Assembly: GCA_050732395.1 (NCBI GenBank)
Contig: JBOHQX010000399.1
Location: 1 to 64,000, forward strand
Direction of reading: 5' to 3'
Length of the DNA stretch: 64,000 nt
Source: JBIOXB01 sp050732395
GTDB lineage: Bacteria > Zhuqueibacterota > Zhuqueibacteria > Zhuqueibacterales > Zhuqueibacteraceae
The notes beneath the pieces were generated by a model. It was not told the DNA's origin and did no database searches. It saw only the letters and a list, made by a program, of their open reading frames with translations. A program made the position numbers and the translations under genes. Each line of letters begins with the position of its first letter. The first letter of the stretch is position 1. Of the stretch, positions 40,596-48,084 are shown in pieces.

Positions 40596-41117
40596 ATGGA
40601 GACACAATTCTACACTCTGGATATAGAGAAGGCCGTTGAGGTTATTCTCTATATAGCCAAGCGAGCTCCGCGCCCTGATATTTATCATGTGTGCAAAATC
40701 TTGTATTTTGCTGATAAGAAGCACCTTGAAAGGTATGGTCGTTTCATCTGCGGTGAGAGTTATGTCGCAATGAAAAATGGACCGGTCCCCAGTGGTGTTT
40801 ATGACATTTTGAAATATGTGCGCGGCGACGGTAAAGTTCTTCAAAGCGAACATGCGCGTAATTCATTTGGAATTGAAGGGCGAAGAGTCTTTCCTTTTCG
40901 GGATGCGAATTTGGCTATGCTTAGCGAGTCCGACAGAGAATGCTTGGATGAATCCATCATCGAAAACGGCAATTTGCCTTTCGACGGGCTTTTGAAAAAA
41001 AGCCATGATGCGGCTTTCAATTCAGCCGATGAAAATGATTTCATTCCTATTCAAGCAATAGCCTCTACTTTAAGAGACGCTGATCTTATTATCGCGCATC
41101 TTCGCAACGGTTACTGA
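40596..41117 (+). CDS. Panacea-domain (SocA/DUF4065) antitoxin-like protein
   Basis: 173 residues from the ATG at 40596. Family motifs of Panacea/SocA-type antitoxins are seen: KAVEVILYIAKRA, then YHVCKILYFADKKHLERYGR (the conserved KLLYFADxxHLxxYG) and YVAMKNGPVPSGVYDILKYV (xGPVPSxxYxxL). These proteins act as neutralising partners of many unrelated toxins in PanAT pairs; some, such as SocA, link a toxin to proteolysis. It is followed 10 bases later by a same-strand gene of unknown family, as expected for a pair. By eye it is more A/T-rich than the flanking core genes. Confidence 0.9.
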   Translation: METQFYTLDIEKAVEVILYIAKRAPRPDIYHVCKILYFADKKHLERYGRFICGESYVAMKNGPVPSGVYDILKYVRGDGKVLQSEHARNSFGIEGRRVFPFRDANLAMLSESDRECLDESIIENGNLPFDGLLKKSHDAAFNSADENDFIPIQAIASTLRDADLIIAHLRNGY

Positions 41118-41127
41118 GAGTAAATGC

Positions 41128-41589
41128 ATGGGCTTGGGGAATTTCTTTTCTCGTGAAGAGAGGCTCGAATCATTACAGAGACAGTTCGAACCGGGGCGTG
41201 TGCTTTACCTGCACTGCAATTTTACCAGACCTCAGCCAAAGAACAAATTTCTCGTTCTCTTGGCGATTTCTCCCAAGCCAGTCTTCTTCATCATCAATTC
41301 TGAAATATCTTCGTTTATTCGTGCAAGACAAAACCTCTTGAGCAGCCAGATTCTCTTGCGCGCCGGTGAGTATGAATTCTTGGAGCACGACTCCTATCTC
41401 GATTGCACAGTCGTGATCGACGCACTCAGCCTCGACGAAATCATCACTCAGCTTTTGATTGATCTCAGCAGAATCAAAGGGGTCCTAAACGAATCGAGCA
41501 GAGCTCAGATTCTGGATACGGTAGCGGTGTCAAAAACGTTGTCTGACGTACAAAAATTACTTATCGGAAATGGATTAGGACGACGTTAG
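41128..41589 (+). CDS. Putative toxin partner of the Panacea antitoxin (unrecognised family)
   Basis: 153 residues, starting 10 bases after the Panacea gene. No strong family motif. The segment RVLYLHCNFTRPQPKNKFLV, then LLAISPKPVFFIINSEISSF and YEFLEHDSYLDCTVVID has the beta-strand-rich look of PemK/MazF-like or related small toxins, with alternating hydrophobic strands, but no catalytic triad is readable. The final 15 bases overlap the convergent minus-strand ORF at 41575. Adjacency to a Panacea protein is the main reason to call it a toxin candidate (PanT). A non-toxic accessory protein is possible. Confidence 0.55.
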   Translation: MGLGNFFSREERLESLQRQFEPGRVLYLHCNFTRPQPKNKFLVLLAISPKPVFFIINSEISSFIRARQNLLSSQILLRAGEYEFLEHDSYLDCTVVIDALSLDEIITQLLIDLSRIKGVLNESSRAQILDTVAVSKTLSDVQKLLIGNGLGRR

Positions 41590-41841
41590 TGTGCGTTCGA
41601 CTAGGGCGACACTGCGGTCTTGGCGGGGTTGATCAATTCGGAGATTGCATCTATGACAGAAAAGTTTCCATCGTGCCAGCCATGTGCGATGAACACTCGC
41701 CCATTCGCCGAAATCGAGTACCCAATCTTCATCCTCCGGTTCTTCGCCACTTTGGTAGGCGGCATAGAAAGTTTCCGACCGCACGCCATATTTACGCTCG
41801 AAAGCCAGGAGTTCTTCTTCGAGCGCATGAATATCGGACAA
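41575..41841 (-). CDS. Small antitoxin-like hypothetical protein
   Basis: 88 residues on the minus strand. The N-terminal part SDIHALEEELLAFERKYGVR and ETFYAAYQSGEEPEDEDWVL, then DFGEWASVHRTW resemble small acidic antitoxin-like proteins with an E-rich helix followed by SxxFYxxxxxGE...DFxEWA. The last about 25 residues are Arg-rich and look unrelated, suggesting a frame change near the C-terminus. It converges with the Panacea-linked gene (15-base overlap). Family unknown; the call rests on pattern and size. Confidence 0.4.
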   Translation of the reverse strand: MSDIHALEEELLAFERKYGVRSETFYAAYQSGEEPEDEDWVLDFGEWASVHRTWLARWKLFCHRCNLRIDQPRQDRSVALVERTLTSS

Positions 41842-41877
41842 TATTTACAAAATAGATTTCCCCGCGACGAATAGCCA

Positions 41878-42126
41878 TTATACCCCCTTTAAGCCATCTG
41901 TCCCCGTTAGTCCAAATTCCTGTTCGATCTTCTGCATTTCCGTTTGCACTTCGGGATCGTTGGCCATCGCTGTGAGTTGGAGCATGAAGTCACTGGCCGC
42001 GGTTGTGGCACTGCTGTTTGCATCTTCTCTCAAACGCTGAATAAGCTTCTCGATCAACCACAATCTTTCTTGAAGGGACAAGCGGTTGATTCTGTCTTCA
42101 ATTTCGCTCAAGAGAATCGAGAGCAT
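41878..42126 (-). CDS. Small antitoxin-like protein without visible toxin
   Basis: 82 residues from the ATG at 42126; a GTG at 42138 gives four more. It opens MLSILLSEIEDRINRLSLQERLWLIEKLI, a helix typical of small antitoxins, and ends with LTAMANDPEVQTEMQKIEQE, then FGLTGTDGL, a short C-terminal element seen in many hypothetical antitoxins (MAxDPExQxELxxIxxEF...DGL). A MazF/PemK-type toxin would be expected directly downstream on this strand; the ORF there (41575-41841) is not one, so the toxin is lost, replaced or divergent. Confidence 0.5.
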   Translation of the reverse strand: MLSILLSEIEDRINRLSLQERLWLIEKLIQRLREDANSSATTAASDFMLQLTAMANDPEVQTEMQKIEQEFGLTGTDGLKGV

Positions 42127-42254
42127 GAATCTCTCCACAAATGGTCAATGACCTATACCCGTGTAAAAATACAAATCTCAACGCGACAAGGCAAGCAATT
42201 GTTTTGCCCAAAATAGTTTTGCCTTCCGATACACCTGGACAGTTAGAAGGGAGA

Positions 42255-42285
42255 GCAAAACACAAAGCGCCCTTACAAGGGCGCT
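42255..42285 (-). terminator. Intrinsic terminator downstream of the WXXGXW-repeat gene
   Basis: On the minus strand, AGCGCCCT (42285-42278) pairs perfectly with AGGGCGCT (42273-42266) across a four-base loop and is followed by TTGTGTTTT. It lies about 53 bases past the stop of the gene at 42338-42652. Confidence 0.75.
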
Positions 42286-42337
42286 CTGCCGATCATCCAT
42301 GATCGTATATAGCGGAAGTGGAAACCAGAAGCAAAAA

Positions 42338-42652
42338 TCAACGCCGGCACCAATAACCCTCAGCCCAATACCACCCGCGGCGATAGCGTTCCCAGCGGCC
42401 CGGCACGTATACGTAACCGCGGCGGGAATTGACATATCTGCCGTCCACCCAAGAATGCCTTCTGCCATTCCAGGCCCAATAACCATCCACCCAAACGGCA
42501 TCGCGGTAGCGTGGGCGCGGTTTCACGACGATCACTCTCGGCGGAGGCGGTCCGATCCGCACGTATACCCTGACTCCGGCATTCGCGTTATCCGCAACCA
42601 ACAACGCGCCGAACAATGCTACAACCGCACACATTATCCTTAAATTCTTCAT
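42338..42652 (-). CDS. Secreted YXWGXW/WXXGXW-repeat protein
   Basis: 104 residues with a good signal peptide (CAVVALFGALLVADNANA, cleavage after about residue 25). The mature part has the aromatic/basic repeats of the WXXGXW family: VWVDGYWAWNGRRHSWVDGR, YVYVPGRWERYRRGWYWAEG. An AGAAGGAGTGATCA ribosome site precedes the ATG on its strand. The family is common in bacterial genomes, often near stress genes, and is of unknown function. An intrinsic terminator follows. Confidence 0.85.
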   Translation of the reverse strand: MKNLRIMCAVVALFGALLVADNANAGVRVYVRIGPPPPRVIVVKPRPRYRDAVWVDGYWAWNGRRHSWVDGRYVNSRRGYVYVPGRWERYRRGWYWAEGYWCRR

Positions 42653-42959
42653 TGATCACTCCTTCTGCTACTATTTGGGTTCTTTTGCGATTTAGCACCC
42701 TTGCTGTATGATTTTGCAAGCCGCGTGCCGTGGATCTCGTTAATTTAACTAACCTCAACAATATCAATATAAAGCTGCCAGTCGATGCGGGAAGATTTTC
42801 AAATTTCTGTACATAGCGGGACATGGAATCGTGTAGGTTTGCAGCAACAGTGTAATGCGTTTTGCACTTGACAATCTAAGCAGGTTTTGCAAATATGAGC
42901 ATGTGTACCGATAATCGTCGTGTGCCAACTTTGCGCCTCAATTCAAACGAGATTGTCTG
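42653..42959. other. Intergenic region between divergent genes
   Basis: About 300 bases between the minus-strand WXXGXW gene and the plus-strand metallophosphoesterase gene, by eye A/T-rich. It holds the ribosome site and leader of the WXXGXW gene at the left, and a candidate promoter (42868-42896) for the right-hand gene. No ORF of note. Confidence 0.6.
42868..42896 (+). promoter_or_regulatory. Candidate promoter of the metallophosphoesterase module
   Basis: TTGACA (42868-42873), 17 bases, AAATAT (42891-42896). The -35 is a perfect consensus, the -10 is weak; 63 bases before the TTG start of the large gene. Confidence 0.35.
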
Positions 42960-45900
42960 TTGAAGCTGCCATCTTCTCAACGCCGTAGTACTTCGCGCGT
43001 TTTACTTCACCAATGGCTTTACGCACTCGAAGCTGGGCTGGCCCGGGCCCTGGCGAGACACGGCGTGCGCACGCTCGCCGACGTGCGTGACGCCCATATC
43101 GATATCCTTGCGCGAAACGCCGGCGCCTCACGCGAGCAATGGCAAAGCTGGCAGCAACAAGCATTGTTACAAACTGTATTTGCAGGTTTGGGCAAGCGCG
43201 AAGCCCATATTCTGGTACGAGCCGGCGTTGGGTCCATCGTCGATATGGCGAAGATCGAGCCTGACGGCATGCGCACAAAAATTTCACCCGCCAAATTACG
43301 AGCGTGGAAGTTCATCGCGCAGAAATTTCCACCGCATGGTACGCCCGAGCGTTTGCCGCTGGCACAGGAAATCGCGCCGCTTTCTCCACCGTATGCGGTG
43401 TCTTTTTTCGTGCTGGGCATCAAAGCCGTATCACACTTGTGCGAGATTTCCTGGGAAGACTTGCCGCGCGAGCTCTTACCGACGCTCAAGAAGCGTGATT
43501 TTGTGATTTGGCAGAAGCTCGCCGCGTTTCGACGCGATTTTGGCTGCGGCCCGCATTATGCCTTTCAGCTCTGGCAACGGTATCGCGGCGACGAAATCAA
43601 GATTCGCCTCGCACTTGCGCGCACGCTTCCCAGGGAAAAAAGTCGATCCTCGTCGCGAACTCGCGGCCTGCCGCAGGCGGAGTCCGGCCGGGATCGCACC
43701 GCCGTCGATGCTGCTTTGCGGCACTCTTATCGCGAGCTGGTGCAAAGCGCCATCGCCGCGCCGCGCAAGACTTCCGCCGCTTTGCGGCGCGTACAACAAT
43801 GGCATTCCGCTGATGAGATTGCCGGCAACGTCCTGCACAGCGCTTCGCGTTCGACACAAGCTGAAAAGGCAAAGCTGCTTCCTTGGATGTTCGCACGCGG
43901 ACTGGCCAGCAAGCGTGGGTTTCTCGATTTGCTGACGGAAGCGGTGTCCACGGCGCAACAGCAAAAAGGCTGGCTGAAGGCGCTGGTCGAGAATGTTCCA
44001 GTGGAAAACATCTTGCAGATGTTGCCGCAGGGCCATGCCAAAGAAAGTTTGCTGTCACTGCTCACCGACGCCAAGGGCGGGCGCGTCGTGGAATGGCAAA
44101 CGCTGGTGGCAGGGGCGCTTAAAGTCAAAGAAGTTTTTGCCGAAACGGTCGACAAACTGCTGGACCACGTCCAGCTCGATCCCGCGGCTTTGATTAACAC
44201 CGTTGTGCAAAACGAGGGTGCGGAAAAATCAGCCGGTTTGCAAACCGTGTTGCAGGCGCTGCACGCCAAGCAGCGTTACGAAAAAACCGCGCTGGTGCCG
44301 GCGCTTTATCAGCAAAGTGCGACGTTGCTGCAGCCGGTGGTGCAGCAGCTTTTTGCCGGCGGATTGGAAGCCTTCAACAAAATTGAAGAATTGCTGGATA
44401 TTCCTTTGCAAATGGCGAAAGGCGAAGGGCAAGAAAATTTTTTTAGTCAATTGTTCAGCGCGATTAGCGGTAGTGGCGTGGCGAGCGAGAGTGGGCTGGA
44501 CGAAATGATGCCGCGCCTGCTCGCCTGGGTGGGCGGTCACCAACAGCAAGAACAGGTATCGCTGGCAGATGCCGATCTCGGCCCGCAAAATGAAGCGGCG
44601 CTGGTGCCGCGACGCGTGCATTTGCTTGGCGCGGGCATACAGGCTTTTCTGCAAGACTATTTTCACGATTTGCCGGCGGTCGAGAAATTCACGACTAAGT
44701 TTTTCAACGCGCTGCAATTCCAGCACGACCTTGCCGAAGAAATTTGGCTGCATCTCGCCAAGGTGCCGGGCATGATCGTATTGCTGTTTCCCAAATTGGT
44801 GCACGCCCTCAAGACGCCGATGAAGGTGTTTCAATGGATCGGCCAGGAGGCCGACAAAATCGAGCAAAAGGACCGCCCTCTCAAGATTCATACTCTGCCG
44901 TCGCCAGTCAAAGACAAGTGCCAATACGTCATTTTCTCCGACGTGCACCGCGATGCGCCCGACGACCGTGTCGACGCGGATTTTTTCGATCTCTCGCATT
45001 TTTCGAAGAATCGTGACTTGTTTTTGCGTGCGCTGCATTATTATCGCGAGCGCGGCCATATCGTCATTGAAAACGGCGATTGCGAAGAATTGTGGGTGGT
45101 GCCCTCAGTGAAGAAACACGCGGGCGTGAAGGCACGCGCCGAGCGCATCATCGCGGCCGGCGGCATTCATCACGAAGTCTACACCATGCTCTCGGCGCTG
45201 CACGGCGAAGGCCGCTATTTTCGCACGCGCGGTAATCACGACGATTTTTGGACGTTGGCCCCGGAAAATGAGCGTCTCCTGCGCGAGGCGTGGTTCAACG
45301 CCGGACCGGTTCCGTTTCAAATTTGGGATGCGTTGATCATTCCGGAGGTGCTGACGATGGAGGACGATTACCTCGGGATCCTCAAGAGGATTCGCGCAGC
45401 CAGGAAACGCAAGGAACCGGTCGACGTTGGCGAGCTGGCCGACTTGATTCCGGTCGGCCTGAGCCCGGAGCGCTATCGCGAACGCAAGCCGCTCTTCATC
45501 ATGCACGGCCATCAAACCGATTTTTGGAATTGCGACGAGCACAGTGAGATCGGCAAAATTCTGGCGAACTCCATCGGTGTGATCATGGACGGCATGACCA
45601 CTTTTCCGTATCATTTGCGCGGCATCGACCTGGGCGGCAACCCCATTGTCAAATTCGAAGATTTATTGATCAAAATTCCCCAAGTGGAAAACTGGCTGCC
45701 GCCGGATTCGGCCAAGCGCCTGTCGCGCCAAATTGAGCAGGCGGAATGCGGCCGCAAGATCGTGGATACAATTTATTATTCCGAAACCCTGACTGCGGCG
45801 CTGACGCTCGCACTCAAATACCCCGGCGCCAAGGGTTTGTTGCAGGTGCAGATTCTTGTCGGCCATACGCACTGGCCGCAAAGCCGGCCGCATTTGTGTC

Positions 45901-46685
45901 TGGGAGAATTGGAGGTGCCGGGCCTGCAAAAAGAAGTAGCGATCAAGCTGCCAACGCCGTATTTTAACAGTGGCACCTGCGGATGGTGGGAAGGGGTGCT
46001 GTGGGGCATCGAAATCACGGCGTACGGCCAGCCGAAATTGTTCTATTGGGAGCAAAATTCGCGGGAGCCGAACTACATGCCCTGGGAATTGCACGGCTCC
46101 ACGCCGATCCACGTCGAGCGCTTCCGGGAAAGGGTCAAGATTTTTCTGGCGAAATGTTTCAAACAAACCACGGCGTTGGAGGAAAGCACGCAAAATGTTG
46201 CAACGTGGGAGGAAATCGATGACTTCAGCAACGTGAAGCAAATCGATTTGCGCGCACTGGCGGCGGATTTACGCGGCCCGGCGTTGAGCACCGCGCAGGT
46301 GTGGGCGCTGCGCCATTTGGAAAACCGTACCAATACTTCGCCCAACCTGGAAATCATTCTGGATCTCAGCGATTTGTTGCGCGCAGTTTCTTCAGGGCAG
46401 AAGCTTTCGCTGGTCGAGCGCGCGCTTTCCAGCAAAGAAGTGGTGGCCACGATTTTGAAAGCCATGCGCCTCGGCACAGACTGGACGCGTGTGCACGCGC
46501 AGAGCAATCTCTATCACTACCTCGGCGCGCTGTTTTTCTACGCCGCCCATCTGTTGGAAAACGAGCGTTGCAATCAAATGGGGATGTTGCTGAATTTGTT
46601 CATTTCGAATGAGAGGGAGTTTTTTGTGCGCTTTGAGGCGGGGAAGAATGAACTGGCGTTCAAGCTGGGAAGCCAAATTGCGTAA
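42960..46685 (+). CDS. 1241-residue protein with HhH-like N-terminus and calcineurin-like metallophosphoesterase domain
   Basis: The start is uncertain; TTG at 42960 is the first plausible one and an upstream stop in frame (42912) limits extension. Residues 20-100 show two helix-hairpin-helix-like units (ALEAGLARALARHGVRTLAD; VFAGLGKREAHILVRAGVGS, as in DUF4332). Residues 100-630 are mostly helical and unrecognised. Residues 655-1010 are a metallophosphoesterase: FSDVH (Asp661, His663), ENGDCEEL near 705, RGNHDDF near 760, MHGHQTDFW and VGHTHWP near 967. GDxxE replaces the common GDxxD. The C-terminal 200 residues are helical. The size and N-terminal addition are unusual. It is followed by a 434-residue gene (53-base gap). 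Function unknown. Confidence 0.65.
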   Translation: MKLPSSQRRSTSRVLLHQWLYALEAGLARALARHGVRTLADVRDAHIDILARNAGASREQWQSWQQQALLQTVFAGLGKREAHILVRAGVGSIVDMAKIEPDGMRTKISPAKLRAWKFIAQKFPPHGTPERLPLAQEIAPLSPPYAVSFFVLGIKAVSHLCEISWEDLPRELLPTLKKRDFVIWQKLAAFRRDFGCGPHYAFQLWQRYRGDEIKIRLALARTLPREKSRSSSRTRGLPQAESGRDRTAVDAALRHSYRELVQSAIAAPRKTSAALRRVQQWHSADEIAGNVLHSASRSTQAEKAKLLPWMFARGLASKRGFLDLLTEAVSTAQQQKGWLKALVENVPVENILQMLPQGHAKESLLSLLTDAKGGRVVEWQTLVAGALKVKEVFAETVDKLLDHVQLDPAALINTVVQNEGAEKSAGLQTVLQALHAKQRYEKTALVPALYQQSATLLQPVVQQLFAGGLEAFNKIEELLDIPLQMAKGEGQENFFSQLFSAISGSGVASESGLDEMMPRLLAWVGGHQQQEQVSLADADLGPQNEAALVPRRVHLLGAGIQAFLQDYFHDLPAVEKFTTKFFNALQFQHDLAEEIWLHLAKVPGMIVLLFPKLVHALKTPMKVFQWIGQEADKIEQKDRPLKIHTLPSPVKDKCQYVIFSDVHRDAPDDRVDADFFDLSHFSKNRDLFLRALHYYRERGHIVIENGDCEELWVVPSVKKHAGVKARAERIIAAGGIHHEVYTMLSALHGEGRYFRTRGNHDDFWTLAPENERLLREAWFNAGPVPFQIWDALIIPEVLTMEDDYLGILKRIRAARKRKEPVDVGELADLIPVGLSPERYRERKPLFIMHGHQTDFWNCDEHSEIGKILANSIGVIMDGMTTFPYHLRGIDLGGNPIVKFEDLLIKIPQVENWLPPDSAKRLSRQIEQAECGRKIVDTIYYSETLTAALTLALKYPGAKGLLQVQILVGHTHWPQSRPHLCLGELEVPGLQKEVAIKLPTPYFNSGTCGWWEGVLWGIEITAYGQPKLFYWEQNSREPNYMPWELHGSTPIHVERFRERVKIFLAKCFKQTTALEESTQNVATWEEIDDFSNVKQIDLRALAADLRGPALSTAQVWALRHLENRTNTSPNLEIILDLSDLLRAVSSGQKLSLVERALSSKEVVATILKAMRLGTDWTRVHAQSNLYHYLGALFFYAAHLLENERCNQMGMLLNLFISNEREFFVRFEAGKNELAFKLGSQIA

Positions 46686-46738
46686 TGACAAAGACGTTCA
46701 GAAATTTAATCTATGTTTGATTCTTTAAACGCATAAAT

Positions 46739-48043
46739 ATGCCCGATCCCGAAATCAATATTTCCGAAGTGCACAACCGTTTTCCCGAGAAGCGGGAATA
46801 CTTCATCAGCGCGGAAGAAGCGCTAGTCGTCATCGGGAAGGCCTTGGCGGAGGTTAAGGATTATCGCCAGAAAGATTTGCATGTCCTGAGGGACGTGTTG
46901 TGGCCGTTGTTGCCACCCCGCGCCCGCCGTTTTCTCCGTTGTGTGAAGCCGGATCAAGTTGCAATCTCATATCCGGATCTCGTGAACAGACTCGGCCGGA
47001 TGGCGGCGTTGTTGACGCTCTGGAATATGCCGGCCGCCGTCGAAATTGTGCAGCAATACTACCGTTTCGTCGTCCTTCCTTTTATGGAATTGACGCTCCG
47101 CGAGAAATATCGCACCGTGGAAAATGCCAGGTCTCTCAAGCAGCGGCTATGGCGATCCGTTTATCGGCGTATTTTGGAGGGGTTGACCGGCGCGGTTGAC
47201 AATCTGGTCAATCTCGCCGTGCTGGCGTGGACGTTTTCGCCGGGCATCGGTGAGCCGGATGAAGAGACCGGTTTTTACAACCGCTACGTGCTCGGTCGGT
47301 ATTGCGGCATCTTGGATTTGGGACATTTCTTCAACTGCGCGGCTGTGGCGTATCTTTATGGAGAAGAAGAAGGCCAGAGGCGCGGTGAACAAATCGAGCG
47401 CCGGCAGCGCTGGTTGCGCAAGCAAAAGTGGCTCGTGGATTGGCGCAACCAGAAAGAAAGCAGGATGGGCCGGTGGCTTGCCGATTTTTTGTGGGGATTC
47501 GCTGCCAGCGCGGATACGATCGAAGATCGTTCCTCAGATTGGTTTGGCGTGCGGTTGGGCCAGCAGATGCGCGCCTTCAAGAAAAATGACAGGATCATCG
47601 AATACTTTATGCGCGTCTGGCCGCAGTTGGTGAAGAACAGGATTCTCGGCGAGAAAAGAGAATCGCCCGTGCGCGAATTCTGGTCCGATATTAAAATGAT
47701 TGTTGCCGTGTGGCGGCATGTTTGGAACAACGGCGGCGTGTTCGATATTGCCGGCGAGATGCAGCAGTTTTTTCAGCAACAAGAGGCATTTGTTCCCGCA
47801 GAAATCGAAAAGCTCGCGCCCGGACTGCTGGTGGAAATCGTTGAAACGTATCGCCGGCATTACGACAGCGCGTCCTGGACGAGTTTCACCACCCAGAAAT
47901 GGGAAATCATTTTCCCGCAGGACTTGTGGGAAAAAGTCGTGCGCGTGGGCTGGAATGGCAAAGCCACTGCCTTGCCGGTCAAGGTGCAACTCAAACACAA
48001 CGGTGAAAAGGTCGACCCGTATTTTCGGGAAGAATCCGATTGA
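46739..48043 (+). CDS. Unknown protein paired with the metallophosphoesterase, 434 residues
   Basis: ATG at 46739 without a visible Shine-Dalgarno. It is mostly alpha-helical with many Trp, Arg and Glu residues and no signal peptide. A hydrophobic stretch (about 156-171: LVNLAVLAWTFSPGIG) is not long enough to call a membrane helix securely. A histidine-containing segment GILDLGHFFNCAAVAYL (near 190) and a later EDRSSDWFGVRLGQ (near 261-275) are notable; a similar His...ED..SN..G pattern occurs in some phage and extracellular injection-system proteins, but this is a weak resemblance. No family assigned. The 53-base gap suggests co-transcription with the large upstream gene. Confidence 0.5.
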   Translation: MPDPEINISEVHNRFPEKREYFISAEEALVVIGKALAEVKDYRQKDLHVLRDVLWPLLPPRARRFLRCVKPDQVAISYPDLVNRLGRMAALLTLWNMPAAVEIVQQYYRFVVLPFMELTLREKYRTVENARSLKQRLWRSVYRRILEGLTGAVDNLVNLAVLAWTFSPGIGEPDEETGFYNRYVLGRYCGILDLGHFFNCAAVAYLYGEEEGQRRGEQIERRQRWLRKQKWLVDWRNQKESRMGRWLADFLWGFAASADTIEDRSSDWFGVRLGQQMRAFKKNDRIIEYFMRVWPQLVKNRILGEKRESPVREFWSDIKMIVAVWRHVWNNGGVFDIAGEMQQFFQQQEAFVPAEIEKLAPGLLVEIVETYRRHYDSASWTSFTTQKWEIIFPQDLWEKVVRVGWNGKATALPVKVQLKHNGEKVDPYFREESD

Positions 48044-48084
48044 TTGGTAATGCTCAGGTTTGACATACGGCGCATGGAGGAATT

